Source of the DNA: Halorussus halophilus
GTDB taxonomy: Archaea; Halobacteriota; Halobacteria; Halobacteriales; Haladaptataceae
Reading direction: 5' to 3'
Assembly (NCBI RefSeq): GCF_008831545.1
Contig: NZ_CP044523.1
Location: 3,286,001 to 3,350,000 of the forward strand
Length of the DNA: 64,000 nt
Shown: piece after piece, positions 1 through 8,736 of the stretch
Position numbering within the stretch: position 1 is the stretch's first letter
Layout of the letters: each line of letters opens with the position of its first letter
Translations under genes and position numbers: made by a program
Notes under the pieces: model-generated
The model's input: the letters and a program-made list of their open reading frames with translations, nothing else
What the model was told of the DNA's origin: nothing
Databases searched by the model: none

Positions 1-21
1 AGTCGAACCCCCTTCCGAAAT

Positions 22-699
22 CTACTTTCTGCTGAGTTCTCCAGCGAACAGCGTCCACGGGTGGTCGTCTTCGGACTCCGCTTCGCTGGACTCGTCCTCG
101 TCTTCTTCCAGCGTCTCCGGAACGCCCCAACTGTCCGTAATCTCGAAGCCAGCAGTCTCTAATTGCTCCCGCGTCTCGTCCGCGCCCGCAATTTCCCACT
201 GCATCTCGACGCCGCTGTCGAGCCAGTCGGGGTTGTCGCCGACCCACTCGTTGGTGCCTTCACAGACGAGGACTCGGCCACCAGGGCGCAAAACGCGGGC
301 GAATTCATCGATGACAGCCTGATGGTCGTCTATCGGCACGTGAATCAGCGACCAGTAGGCGACGACGGCGTCGAAGCTATCGTCTTCGAACGGCAGTTCC
401 GTCATGTCGCTCTGGAGGAGGGCGGCGTCGGGGGCGTTCTCCGTCGCCAGTCGCAGTTGCTCGCTCGAGAAGTCGATGCCGACAGCAGTCGCGTCCTCGC
501 TGAGTCGTCGCAGAATCGGCGTTCCCTGTCCACAGCCAGCGTCGAGAATGCTGTACGAGTCGCGCTCCGACTCAAGTTCAGCCAGCGAGTCGAGAAACTC
601 CGCGAGTACATCCATCCCGACGCCGTTCTCGGACCGGTACGCGGCGTACGTCTCTGCTAGCTCGTCGTAGGACCGACGGACGGCGTCTTTCTCGACCAT
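22..699 (-). CDS. Class I SAM-dependent methyltransferase (Methyltransf_11 type)
   Basis: A 225-aa soluble methyltransferase that would move a methyl group from S-adenosylmethionine to an unknown substrate. The SAM-binding glycine loop DAGCGQG is at residues 53-59, the acidic ribose-binding region GIDFS at 74-78, SFDAVVAYWSLIHV at 108-121, and the beta4-5 signature FARVLRPGGRVLV at 133-145. The tail (about 195-214) is Glu/Asp/Ser-rich and probably disordered. The ATG keeps the N-terminal helix YDELAETYAAYR intact. It is transcribed leftwards and ends close to the window edge, so any downstream operon partner is out of view. Family is clear; the substrate cannot be told. Confidence 0.85.
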   Translation of the reverse strand: MVEKDAVRRSYDELAETYAAYRSENGVGMDVLAEFLDSLAELESERDSYSILDAGCGQGTPILRRLSEDATAVGIDFSSEQLRLATENAPDAALLQSDMTELPFEDDSFDAVVAYWSLIHVPIDDHQAVIDEFARVLRPGGRVLVCEGTNEWVGDNPDWLDSGVEMQWEIAGADETREQLETAGFEITDSWGVPETLEEDEDESSEAESEDDHPWTLFAGELSRK

Positions 700-749
700 C
701 GGTGGAAGGTATCGAACGGGGTTTGTTCAATCTTTGGCTGGTGTGCTAG

Positions 750-2150
750 TCACTCTGGCGTCTCAGTCGCTTCCCCGCTTCCGCGTTCGGCCATCATGTC
801 GGCGGCGCGAGTCGCCCAGTCGCCCCACTGGAACCCCGCGCCCACGAGAAGTGTCATCCAGACGTAGTAGCAGAAGATGCCCGCGTAGGTGCCAACGACA
901 CCGTATCCGAGGTAAACGCCGACCAGCCACGAGAGACCTACCATGAACCCGACCATACCCGTCGTGCGAGCGACGAAGGGCGTCCGAGTGTCGCTCCCGC
1001 CCTGTAGCGACCCCGAGAGGACGACGAACAGGACGAGAAACGGCGCGGAGAGCCCGTACACTTTGGCGAAATCGATGGCGTACGCGCGGGTCGCGGCGTC
1101 GTCGGTGAAGAGTCGGACGAACCACTCAGCCGCGAAGAAGAGCACGACGCCGACCGTTCCGACCGTCAGCAGTCCGAGAGCGGCCGTAGCCCATCCCTCG
1201 AAGCGTGCCCGGTCCGGGTCGCCCGCGCCGAGTGCCTGCCCGACGACCACGCTGGAGGCGACACTGTAGCCCCGCGAGAGCGGGCCGGTGACCTGCTGGT
1301 ACATCCGGCGACCGATTTGGTAGGCGGCGTTGACCTCGGTGCCGAACGAGAGCAGGATGGCGTTGAAGGGGAACTCCGCGACGGTGGCCACGAGACCCTC
1401 CACGATTTTGGGCGCGCTGATGGTCAGCAGTTGTCGCGTGATGGTGCCGTCCGTAGGACGCGCGAACGACGCGGCGGTCCACCGCCCGCGGATAGCCAAA
1501 ACCAACGCGAGGGCGGTGAAGAGGTTCCCGAACGCGGTGGCGACCCCGACGCCGACGATTTCCCAGCGCGGGAACGGTCCCAGACCGAGACCGAGCGCGG
1601 CCGTCAGCGAGATGTTGAGCAGGTTCGAGACGACGTTGACGTACATCGGCGTCCGGGTGTCGCCGGTTCCCTGCAACGAGCGCGCGGCGACGAGCGCGAC
1701 GTGTCGCGCGGGCGCGGTGGCGAAGATGATGGTGAGGTAGGTGCCCCCCATCGCGGCGACCGCAGTTGGCGCGCCGAGGATGGAGATTGCTTGCTCGCTC
1801 AGGAACGCGCCGAAGAGGACGAACGGAATCCCCGCGAGCGCGCTGACGAGTATCGCCTGCGTAATCGCCTCGTCGCGGTTGGCGAGAGCATCACTCCCCG
1901 TGTCCTGACTGGAGAGCGCGACTGCACCGCCGCCGAGTCCGAGGCCGATGCGGAGCGGCAGGCGCGCGTAGAGGTCCGCGAGACCGATGGCCGCGACGGC
2001 GGCGGGCGAGAAGAGTGCGGTGACGAGAATGTCGGTGGTCCGCATCAGCGTGCGGAGCGTCTGCTCGGCCATCACGGGCCACGAGAGCGCGAGGACGCGC
2101 CGCCAGACCGAGAGCAGACGGGAGCGAACGGCACCAGCGTCATCCGGCAT
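750..2150 (-). CDS. MATE family efflux transporter
   Basis: A 466-aa integral membrane protein, about 12 hydrophobic helices arranged as two six-helix halves, of the multidrug and toxic compound extrusion family (NorM/DinF-like). These pumps export organic cations or metabolites in exchange for Na+ or H+. The first helix region (SWPVMAEQTLRTLMRTTD) and the second-half repeat (LLTISAPKIVEGLVATVAEF) are typical. An in-frame GTG lies 31 codons upstream, but that extension has no membrane character and would run towards the divergent neighbour, so the internal ATG (MPDDAGAVRSRLL) is preferred. Length fits the family. Substrate unknown. A second MATE gene is at 28082. Confidence 0.88.
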   Translation of the reverse strand: MPDDAGAVRSRLLSVWRRVLALSWPVMAEQTLRTLMRTTDILVTALFSPAAVAAIGLADLYARLPLRIGLGLGGGAVALSSQDTGSDALANRDEAITQAILVSALAGIPFVLFGAFLSEQAISILGAPTAVAAMGGTYLTIIFATAPARHVALVAARSLQGTGDTRTPMYVNVVSNLLNISLTAALGLGLGPFPRWEIVGVGVATAFGNLFTALALVLAIRGRWTAASFARPTDGTITRQLLTISAPKIVEGLVATVAEFPFNAILLSFGTEVNAAYQIGRRMYQQVTGPLSRGYSVASSVVVGQALGAGDPDRARFEGWATAALGLLTVGTVGVVLFFAAEWFVRLFTDDAATRAYAIDFAKVYGLSAPFLVLFVVLSGSLQGGSDTRTPFVARTTGMVGFMVGLSWLVGVYLGYGVVGTYAGIFCYYVWMTLLVGAGFQWGDWATRAADMMAERGSGEATETPE

Positions 2151-2268
2151 CTCGTAAGTCCGAGGGACGAGAGCGGTTTCAGTGTACTGGTACGCAGGGT
2201 CGCCTGCCTGTTGTCTGCTCTCGAACTGTCGCAGAAGAACCAAATCGGTAGCCGTCGAACGGCCAGCT

Positions 2269-2664
2269 ATGGACGTGTTCGTCTACGGGACGCTGACCGA
2301 CCCCACGCGAGTCGCACGCGTCGTTTCTGAGTTCGAGTTCCTCGGTGCGGCAGCGTTGGACGGGATGCACAGCGTCGAGGGACAGTATCCGACGCTCGCG
2401 CCCGGCGGGTCGGTGGAGGGGAGAGTGCTTCGAACGACCGACGTCGAAGCACTGGATGCGTACGAAGGAGTCCCCTCCGGGTTGTACTCACGTCTGCAAG
2501 TTCCGAGGGAGGACGACGACCAGAAACCCGTCGAACTCTACGTCGGCGACCCCGAGAAACTCGGGGCGGACGCGTCGTGGCCCGGCGAGGGGTCGCTAAC
2601 CGAGCGAGTCGCCTCCTACGTCCGAGAACAGGGGGTCGTGGTTCGAACCGACGACCGAACGTGA
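2269..2664 (+). CDS. Gamma-glutamylcyclotransferase-like (AIG2/GGCT) protein
   Basis: A 131-aa protein of the GGCT fold. It begins MDVFVYGTLTDP, carrying the VYGTL signature loop at residues 5-9; the likely catalytic glutamate is E66 in DAYEGVPSGLYSR. Family members cleave gamma-glutamyl amides to 5-oxoproline plus the free amine, or act on gamma-glutamylamines; haloarchaea use gamma-glutamylcysteine as their main thiol, so a role in thiol turnover is possible but is inference. The ATG directly before DVFVYGTL is the natural family start, although the frame stays open upstream. It is divergent from the MATE gene, 118 bases away. Confidence 0.82.
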   Translation: MDVFVYGTLTDPTRVARVVSEFEFLGAAALDGMHSVEGQYPTLAPGGSVEGRVLRTTDVEALDAYEGVPSGLYSRLQVPREDDDQKPVELYVGDPEKLGADASWPGEGSLTERVASYVREQGVVVRTDDRT

Positions 2665-2757
2665 CCGGGAGACGGTGTGTAACCGTGGATAGAATCACCG
2701 CGTCTTCGTCTCCGACTCATCGCAATACTTATTTTCAATTGACACAACCTCCACTCC

Positions 2758-3864
2758 ATGCAAATCCGGCGGGTTCGCGCCGACGAGTCGGAAGTAGAAC
2801 GCTACGTTTCGGAGTGTTGGGAACCGTACCACGAGGACTTGAGTGGTGCCGTCGCCGGACACGCTCTGGTGGACGCCAACCGGCGAGCAGTCGTGGAACA
2901 CCACCAACAACTACTCGAATCACCGTCGAGTCGTCTTTGGGTTGCACTGGACGCCGCCAGCGATTCGACTACGGCACTGTCGGCGACCGATGCGACGTTC
3001 GCCGGATTCGTGAGGACGAGCGTCGAGTCGTCACCTCAGACGTTCGACTGGCCCGACCAGCTTGTGATTCACGACCTCTGGGTACGCGAATCGTACCGCG
3101 GGTCGAAAGTCGTCGAAGAACTGGTTGCACGCGCGATTCGACAGGCGCGCGAGAACGGTTGTGAACGTCTGACGCTCAATGTCGGTATCGACAACGAGCG
3201 GGCCGTCACGTTCTTCGAAAAACTCGGCTTCGAGACTCAGGGCTATCGAATGGACGTGTCTCTCGAAGACGTGGCTCTCGAACGGGACGAGAACTCGCTA
3301 CAGAGCGGGAACTCGCTAAGCGATGACGACTCGTCGTTCCATCTTCGCCGACTTCGCGTCGATGAAGACGTGATGCATCGGTTCGTCGAGAAGTGCTGGA
3401 TGCCGTTCTGGCAGGACTTGGGCGAGGCTGTCGGTGAAGAACACCTCAGTCCGGACCTGGACCGAAACCGACTCGTCGAGAACCTGCTCGAAGAGTACGA
3501 CGTGCCGAACCGACGGTGTTGGGTCGTGCTCGACGAGGCCGAGGACCCGACAAAGGGCTTGGACGAAATCGACGCAGTCTTCGCTGGCTGGCTGAACGCC
3601 GGATTCGAACCGACCGACCGGTTTCTCGACGCGCCGGAACGACTGTTCGTCGGGAATCTGTACCTCCAACCGGCGTACCGGGGGTCAGGATTGGCCAACC
3701 GCGTGATGGCGCGGGCCGTGCAGTACGCACGTGAAGAGCGGTGTGTCGAACTGACGCTCGGCGTGGAAACGGACAACGAGCGAGCGAGTGCGTACTACGA
3801 GAAACTCGGCTTCGAACCACGACGACAGCGGATGTCCGTCCCACTCGATTCGATTGAGCTGTGA
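2758..3864 (+). CDS. Tandem GNAT N-acetyltransferase (two fused domains)
   Basis: A 368-aa protein with two consecutive GCN5-related acetyltransferase domains, roughly residues 1-172 and 193-368. Each half has the acetyl-CoA pyrophosphate-binding motif (VRESYRGSKVVEELVARAI; LQPAYRGSGLANRVMARAV) and a matching C-terminal strand (NERAVTFFEKLGFETQGYRM; NERASAYYEKLGFEPRRQRM). The halves are clearly related by internal duplication, with a short acidic, Ser-rich linker between them. The first motif (RGSK) departs more from the usual Q/RxxGxG/A than the second (RGSG). An AT-rich promoter-like stretch (ACTTATTTTC) lies about 30 bases ahead of the ATG. Substrate unknown. Confidence 0.85.
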   Translation: MQIRRVRADESEVERYVSECWEPYHEDLSGAVAGHALVDANRRAVVEHHQQLLESPSSRLWVALDAASDSTTALSATDATFAGFVRTSVESSPQTFDWPDQLVIHDLWVRESYRGSKVVEELVARAIRQARENGCERLTLNVGIDNERAVTFFEKLGFETQGYRMDVSLEDVALERDENSLQSGNSLSDDDSSFHLRRLRVDEDVMHRFVEKCWMPFWQDLGEAVGEEHLSPDLDRNRLVENLLEEYDVPNRRCWVVLDEAEDPTKGLDEIDAVFAGWLNAGFEPTDRFLDAPERLFVGNLYLQPAYRGSGLANRVMARAVQYAREERCVELTLGVETDNERASAYYEKLGFEPRRQRMSVPLDSIEL

Positions 3865-4216
3865 AGCGACCGAGAGCGAGGGGTCGTCGTTCGGGCGCAC
3901 GACTGAGAATGACGGCCGTCATCGCGTCGTCAGACGGGGGTGTGTGCCAGCCGTCAGACATCGAATATTTCCCTTCGCAGTCGTGCGATTTTCACTTTCA
4001 CTCCGTCCACCGGGGCTTTAAGTACCTCCCGCGACTGTCTCCAACTGCGCGTCACACGTTTCGCGCCCATTTCCTCACATTCCCCCCTTCGGACCAAACT
4101 ACCAGAGAGCGTAGCGGTCAGCGAACGACAACACCACTGGCCGGCCCACTGGCAATAACTGACGTGTTCGAAAGCGTTGGTAAAGCATTAAAGAGACACA
4201 CCGACTAGTCGCGTCT
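3865..4216. other. Intergenic region ahead of ilvA
   Basis: About 350 bases with no convincing gene; the open frames present lack the acidic composition of haloarchaeal proteins. Towards the right end an archaeal TATA element (CATTAAAG, 4186-4193) is correctly spaced for leaderless transcription of ilvA. A second AT-rich patch (GCTTTAAGTACC, around 4014-4026) could be an additional promoter. No hairpin terminator stands out. Confidence 0.6.
4186..4193 (+). promoter_or_regulatory. TATA box of ilvA
   Basis: CATTAAAG centred about 28 bases before the ATG at 4217, the distance expected if transcription starts at or next to the start codon. Confidence 0.5.
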
Positions 4217-5428
4217 ATGCTCGAACTCGCGGATATTCTGGATGCCCGCGTCCGGGTGGCGGAGACCGCCCGCCGGACACCACTGGACTACTCCCACACG
4301 TTCTCGGCGATGACCGACGCGAAGGTTCATCTGAAACAGGAGACGTTCCAGCGAACGGGGTCGTTCAAGATTCGCGGCGCGACGAACCGCATCGAGACGC
4401 TTTCGGACGCCGAAAAGGAGGCTGGGGTCGTGACCGCCAGCGCGGGCAACCACGCCCAAGGGGTCGCCTTGGCCGCAACCAAGAGCGGCGTAGACGCCAA
4501 AATCGTCATGCCGGAGAACGCGCCCATCTCGAAGATAAAGGCGACCAGAGACTACGGCGCGACCGTGGTCCTCGACGGCGAGGACTACAACGAAGCGCAG
4601 GCGAAGGCCCACGAAATCGAGGAGACGGAAGGCCGGACGTACGTCCACGCCTTCGACGACGAGAAGGTGATGGCCGGGCAGGGAACCATCGGTCTGGAAA
4701 TCGTCGAGGATTTGCCCGAAGTCGAGACTGTCGTCGTCCCCATCGGCGGCGGCGGACTCATCAGCGGCATCGCTACCGCCGTCAAGGAGCAGAAACCCGA
4801 CGCACGCGTCGTCGGCGTGCAAGCCGAAGGCGCGTCCTCGGTCGCCACCTCGCTGGAGAAAGGCGAAATTCACACGCTCGACAGCGTCGATACCATCGCG
4901 GACGGCATCGCCACTCGAAACGTCGGCACCGACCCGTTCGACGTCATCGAGAAGCACGTTGACGAAGTCGTCACGGTCTCGGACTCCGAAATCGCTGTGG
5001 CGGTCACACACCTTCTGGAGAGGGCGAAGACGCTCGTGGAGGGGGCAGGCGCAGTCCCACTGGCCGCACTGCTCTCTGGCGCTATCGACTACGACGAGGA
5101 CGAAATCATCGTTCCAGTCCTCTCAGGTGGCAACATCGACATGAACACGCTGACGACGGTCATCATGCGCGGTCTCGTGGAGACCGGTCGATACGTGAAG
5201 ATTCGAACCGTCCTCAAGGACCGACCCGGGGCACTCGGCGACCTCCTTGGCGTCATCTCCAGAGAGAAGGCCAACATCTACGGCATCCAGCACGACCGCA
5301 CCTCGCGGGACATCGCGATGAATGCCGCAGAAGTCGAGGTGGACATCGAGACCCGCGGCCACGACCACGTCGAAGAACTGCTCGCGGCACTCCGCGAAGA
5401 CGGGTTCGACGTCGAAGTGCTCGTCTGA
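4217..5428 (+). CDS. ilvA: Threonine ammonia-lyase (threonine dehydratase)
   Basis: A 403-aa PLP enzyme converting threonine to 2-oxobutanoate and ammonia, the first committed step of isoleucine synthesis from threonine. The PLP-binding lysine is K51 in RTGSFKIRGA; the phosphate-cradling loop is IGGGGLISG (about 176-184). The C-terminal 80 residues form a single ACT domain starting near VKIRTVLKDRPGALGDLL, so this is the shorter ACT-containing type rather than the two-ACT E. coli IlvA. A deaminated 2-oxoacid plus the neighbouring RidA (5493), which removes the reactive enamine/imine intermediates that this reaction releases, makes a coherent pair. ilvA and ridA are 64 bases apart with a separate promoter for ridA. 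Confidence 0.93.
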   Translation: MLELADILDARVRVAETARRTPLDYSHTFSAMTDAKVHLKQETFQRTGSFKIRGATNRIETLSDAEKEAGVVTASAGNHAQGVALAATKSGVDAKIVMPENAPISKIKATRDYGATVVLDGEDYNEAQAKAHEIEETEGRTYVHAFDDEKVMAGQGTIGLEIVEDLPEVETVVVPIGGGGLISGIATAVKEQKPDARVVGVQAEGASSVATSLEKGEIHTLDSVDTIADGIATRNVGTDPFDVIEKHVDEVVTVSDSEIAVAVTHLLERAKTLVEGAGAVPLAALLSGAIDYDEDEIIVPVLSGGNIDMNTLTTVIMRGLVETGRYVKIRTVLKDRPGALGDLLGVISREKANIYGIQHDRTSRDIAMNAAEVEVDIETRGHDHVEELLAALREDGFDVEVLV

Positions 5429-5460
5429 GTGCGGAACAATCCAAGCACTCTGCTTGTGTA

Positions 5461-5468
5461 GGTTTAAG
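5461..5468 (+). promoter_or_regulatory. TATA box of ridA
   Basis: GGTTTAAG about 28 bases upstream of the ATG at 5493, consistent with a leaderless transcript independent of ilvA. Confidence 0.5.
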
Positions 5469-5492
5469 TCGGAGAATGAGAAACGTAAGCAT

Positions 5493-5873
5493 ATGAAGCG
5501 AACTATCAGCACGCAGGACGCACCCGCGGCGGTCGGGGCCTACAGCCAAGCGACGACGAACGGCGACCTCGTCTTCACGGCGGGCCAGATTCCGATGACG
5601 CCGGACGGCGACCTACTGGACGACGAAGAAATCGCGGTCCAGACCCGCCAGAGCCTGGAGAACGTCAAGGCCATCCTCGAAGAGGAGGGCCTGACCATGC
5701 AGGACGTGCTGAAGGTATCCGTCTTCTTGGACGACATCGATGACTTCGACCAGATGAACGACACCTACCAAGAGTACTTCCAAGACAATCCGCCCGCCCG
5801 GAGCGCGGTCGAAGTGGCGAACCTCCCGAAGGGCGTCGGCGTCGAAATCGAAGCCATCGCCTCCGGCGAGTGA
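5493..5873 (+). CDS. ridA: RidA family reactive intermediate/imine deaminase
   Basis: A 126-aa protein of the YjgF/YER057c/UK114 family, which forms trimers and hydrolyses 2-aminoacrylate and 2-aminocrotonate enamines or imines made by PLP dehydratases. Diagnostic stretches are the N-terminal DAPAAVGAYSQA, the core GQIPMTPDGDL, and the conserved C-terminal RSAVEVANLPKGVGVEIEAIA holding the catalytic arginine. Length is the family norm. It sits directly behind threonine ammonia-lyase, whose products it would detoxify. The start ATG is set by the TATA box 28 bases upstream; the frame is open further upstream into ilvA but without family similarity. Its stop codon overlaps the next gene's GTG start. 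Confidence 0.93.
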   Translation: MKRTISTQDAPAAVGAYSQATTNGDLVFTAGQIPMTPDGDLLDDEEIAVQTRQSLENVKAILEEEGLTMQDVLKVSVFLDDIDDFDQMNDTYQEYFQDNPPARSAVEVANLPKGVGVEIEAIASGE

Positions 5874-6070
5874 CGCCGCGAAAGAAGTCCGCCCTGCTGT
5901 GGGGCGTCGCCGGTACGCTCGCGTTTCTCGTCCTCTATCAGGGATACGTCGCGCTCGGGAACGAGGGTGTCGGGTTCCTGTCGGCCCTCGGGGTCGGCCT
6001 CCTCGTCGGGGTTGGCGTCGCGCTGGGTGCGTACGTTGGCGAAGCGCGACTGCTCGTCCGCGGGCGGTAA
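5870..6070 (+). CDS. Small membrane protein, two helices
   Basis: A 66-aa hydrophobic protein beginning GTG ACG CCG CGA; the GTG overlaps the ridA stop codon (GTGA), so the two are translationally coupled. Two membrane helices are visible: ALLWGVAGTLAFLVLYQGYV (about 8-27) and a glycine/valine-rich helix GVGLLVGVGVALGAYVG (about 41-57), with basic residues at both ends. No enzymatic motif. The function is unknown; I do not recognise a named family. Confidence 0.7.
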   Translation: MTPRKKSALLWGVAGTLAFLVLYQGYVALGNEGVGFLSALGVGLLVGVGVALGAYVGEARLLVRGR

Positions 6071-6100
6071 CTCGTCTCACTCGCGCCCCGAAACAAAGCG

Positions 6101-6108
6101 GTTAAATG
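6101..6108 (+). promoter_or_regulatory. TATA box of tRNA-Ser
   Basis: GTTAAATG about 28 bases upstream of the tRNA 5' end at 6133, the spacing of an archaeal tRNA promoter. Confidence 0.5.
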
Positions 6109-6132
6109 CGCCACCGGGCAAGTGTTTGTTGA

Positions 6133-6214
6133 GCCAGGATGGCCGAACGGTAAGGCGCACGCCTGGAAAGCGTGTTCCCTTCCGGGATTCAGGGTTCAAA
6201 TCCCTGTCCTGGCG
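6133..6214 (+). tRNA. tRNA-Ser (anticodon GGA)
   Basis: The acceptor arm GCCAGGA (6133-6139) pairs with TCCTGGC (6207-6213), followed by discriminator G. The anticodon stem CACGC/GCGTG (6158-6162 / 6170-6174) encloses the loop CTGGAAA, giving anticodon GGA at 6165-6167. A long variable arm and the T-loop GGTTCAAATCC identify a type II tRNA, as expected for serine. No intron; CCA is not encoded. Confidence 0.95.
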
Positions 6215-6279
6215 TTTCTACAATTTCTATCGGTGAGTCGAGCGAATCACGTAAGACCCTCCCCTCGAATCACAATGAC

Positions 6280-6711
6280 ATGCTCGTGCGGGAACTGATG
6301 ACCACGGACGTCGAGACAGTCGAGCGCGACCGCTCGCTCCGAGACGCCGTGGCAGTCATGTTGAAGCACGGAATCGGAAGCGTCGTCGTCACGAGCGACG
6401 GGGACCCGACTGGCATCGTCACCGAGAACGACGTGCTACAGGCAGGGTACGCCTCTGGGCGACCACTCGACGCGATACCCATTTCGAAGGCGATGAGTCA
6501 CCCGCTTCGGACGGTTTCGCCGACGACCACAGTCCGAAAGGCGGCGAAGAAGATGGGCGACGACGACAGCAAGAAACTCCCTGTCGCGGACGGGATGGAA
6601 CTGGTCGGCATCCTCACGCTGACGGACATCGTGAACAGTCAAGCGGACATTCTCCGAGAGGTTCGACACCTCGATAATCGGCGGGAAGCGTGGGACGACG
6701 ACGGAGTATAG
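6280..6711 (+). CDS. CBS domain-containing protein
   Basis: A 143-aa protein consisting of two CBS motifs, residues about 1-60 (MLVRELMTTDVETVERDRSL to VTENDVLQ) and 68-125 (MSHPLRTVSPTTTVRKAAKK to LTLTDIV). A pair of CBS motifs forms a Bateman module that binds adenosine nucleotides and acts as an energy-status sensor or regulates partner proteins; no catalytic domain is attached. The ATG before LVREL is the usual start for this family; the frame runs upstream into the tRNA, which cannot be coding. The partner is unknown. Confidence 0.85.
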   Translation: MLVRELMTTDVETVERDRSLRDAVAVMLKHGIGSVVVTSDGDPTGIVTENDVLQAGYASGRPLDAIPISKAMSHPLRTVSPTTTVRKAAKKMGDDDSKKLPVADGMELVGILTLTDIVNSQADILREVRHLDNRREAWDDDGV

Positions 6712-6863
6712 TATATAAAACACGCCCGCGACCGTGGGCCAAGCGCCACCCACGCCATGCGAATTGTTCACAACTAATCCGCAGTCAGTGGTCCGGACGC
6801 TGGTTATTTCCCCTGCATTCGTGCGACAGATGGCCATGTCACCAAGTGACGAGGAAATAAAGG

Positions 6864-6871
6864 TTTATATA
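6864..6871 (+). promoter_or_regulatory. TATA box of thermosome gene
   Basis: TTTATATA preceded by the purine-rich BRE-like stretch GAAATAAAGG, about 32 bases before the ATG at 6900. A strong consensus promoter suits a highly expressed heat-inducible chaperonin. Confidence 0.7.
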
Positions 6872-6899
6872 GAAGCACAATCATACTATCTGCTGAACC

Positions 6900-8552
6900 A
6901 TGAGTCAGCGAGGTCAGCGAATGCAAGGCCAGCCGATGATCGTAATGTCCGACGAGTCCCAGCGCGTCAAAGACAAAGACGCCCAGGAACACAACATCAA
7001 CGCGGCGCGTGCCGTTGCAGATGCTGTACGTTCCACACTCGGACCGAAAGGGATGGACAAGATGCTCGTCGATTCGATGGGCGACGTGACCATCACGAAC
7101 GACGGCGTCACCATCCTCAAAGAGATGGACATCGACAACCCGACGGCCGAGATGATTATCGAGGTCGCCGAGACGCAGGAAGACGAAGCCGGTGACGGTA
7201 CGACGACGGCCGTCGCGGTGACTGGCGAACTCCTCAAGAGCGCAGAGGACCTGCTCGAACAGGACATCCACCCGACCGCCATCATCAAGGGCTTCCACCT
7301 CGCCAGCGAGAAGGCCCGCGAGGAAATCGACAACGTCGCAGAGGACGTCAACACCGACGACGAGGAACTGCTCCGCAAGGTCGCAGAGACCTCCATGACC
7401 GGCAAGGGCGCAGAACTCAACAAGGAGCGCCTGAGCGAAATCATCGTGGACGCAGTCCAGCAGGTCACCGTCGAGAACACGGTGGACCTCGAATTCATCA
7501 AGACCGAGACCCAGACCGGTCGCTCCTCCGGCGAGTCCGAACTGCTGAAGGGCGCAGTCATCAGCAAGGACCCCGTCCACGACAACATGCCGTCCAGCGT
7601 CGAGGACGCAGACGTGCTCCTCCTCAACGAAGCGGTCGAAATCGAGGAGACCGACGTGGACACGAGCGTCAACATCGACAACCCCGACCAGCTCCAGAGC
7701 TTCCTCGACCAGGAAGAGAAACAGCTCAAGGAGAAGGTCGAGCAGATCAAGGACACGGGCGCTGACGTCGTCTTCTGCCAGAAGGGCATCGACGACATGG
7801 CCCAGCACTACCTCGCCAAAGAGGGCATCCTCGCGGTCCGCCGCGTCAAGAAGAGCGACGTTGCCTTCCTCAAGGAAGTCCTCGGCGCGAACGTCGTCTC
7901 GGACCTCGACAGTGCCTCCAGCGGCGACCTCGGCCACGGCGACGTGACCCGAGACGATGGCGACGAACTGTTCTACGTCGAAGGCGAGGACAGCCACGGC
8001 GTCACCCTCCTCCTGCGTGGCTCCACCGACCACGTCGTTGACGAACTCGAACGCGGCGTCACCGACGCGCTGGACGTCGTCGCACAGACCGTCTCGGACG
8101 GCCGCGTCGTCGCAGGCGGCGGTGCCATCGAGGTCGAAATCGCCAGCCGACTCCGCGACTACGCCGACTCCGTCTCCGGCCGCGAGCAACTCGCCGTCGA
8201 GGCGTTCGCCGACTCGCTCGAAATCGTGCCTCGCGTCCTCGCGGAGAACGCAGGTCTCGACAGCATCGACACACTCGTGGACCTCCGCGCAGCCCACGAG
8301 GACGGCGACCAGAAGGCTGGTCTGAACGTCTTCAGCAGCGAAGTCGAGGACACCTTCGAAGCTGGCGTCGTCGAGCCCGCCCACGCGAAAGAGCAGGTCG
8401 CGTCCAGTGCCACCGAGGCAGCGAACCTCGTGCTCAAGATCGACGACATCATCTCCGCGGGCGACCTCTCGACCGACAAGGGCGACGACGAGGGTGGCCC
8501 CGGCGGTGCAGGCGGCATGGGCGGTATGGGCGGCATGGGCGGCGCAATGTGA
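6900..8552 (+). CDS. thsA: Thermosome subunit (group II chaperonin)
   Basis: A 550-aa subunit of the archaeal thermosome, the double-ring ATP-driven cytosolic chaperonin. Typical features are LGPKGMDKMLVDSMGDVTITNDG near the N-terminus, the ATP-binding GDGTT motif (about residue 98), and the conserved GGGAIEVEIASRLRDYA near 403. The C-terminus is the repeated GGMGGMGG tail ending in GGAM that projects into the ring cavity. Haloarchaea usually encode several thermosome subunits; which cct/ths number this is cannot be told here, so the symbol is provisional. Downstream of a strong TATA box. Monocistronic by appearance, with 184 bases to the next gene. Confidence 0.96.
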   Translation: MSQRGQRMQGQPMIVMSDESQRVKDKDAQEHNINAARAVADAVRSTLGPKGMDKMLVDSMGDVTITNDGVTILKEMDIDNPTAEMIIEVAETQEDEAGDGTTTAVAVTGELLKSAEDLLEQDIHPTAIIKGFHLASEKAREEIDNVAEDVNTDDEELLRKVAETSMTGKGAELNKERLSEIIVDAVQQVTVENTVDLEFIKTETQTGRSSGESELLKGAVISKDPVHDNMPSSVEDADVLLLNEAVEIEETDVDTSVNIDNPDQLQSFLDQEEKQLKEKVEQIKDTGADVVFCQKGIDDMAQHYLAKEGILAVRRVKKSDVAFLKEVLGANVVSDLDSASSGDLGHGDVTRDDGDELFYVEGEDSHGVTLLLRGSTDHVVDELERGVTDALDVVAQTVSDGRVVAGGGAIEVEIASRLRDYADSVSGREQLAVEAFADSLEIVPRVLAENAGLDSIDTLVDLRAAHEDGDQKAGLNVFSSEVEDTFEAGVVEPAHAKEQVASSATEAANLVLKIDDIISAGDLSTDKGDDEGGPGGAGGMGGMGGMGGAM

Positions 8553-8736
8553 ACTCAGGCGTAACCTGACATCACGCTCTTCCGACCACCCACCGCACCG
8601 CTTGCAGACCAATTCGGAACTCTGTGTTTTCTTTCGTGTCCAGTCGTCCAGTGGCAACACTGGTTGGCTGGCAAACACTGCGCGAATCGGTACGGCTTTA
8701 GGAAAATTATAGTGCCGCGGGCGATTTCGTTCACGT

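Noticed and set aside
1317-2330. 337-aa frame opposite the first MATE gene
   Set aside because: Shadow frame; Arg/Glu/Gly-rich with no domain, while the sense strand encodes a complete transporter.
6804-8678. 624-aa open frame opposite the thermosome gene
   Set aside because: Long antisense frames are expected in GC-rich haloarchaeal genes with third-position bias; its composition (Val/Leu/Asp runs) mirrors the sense gene and it has no family features.
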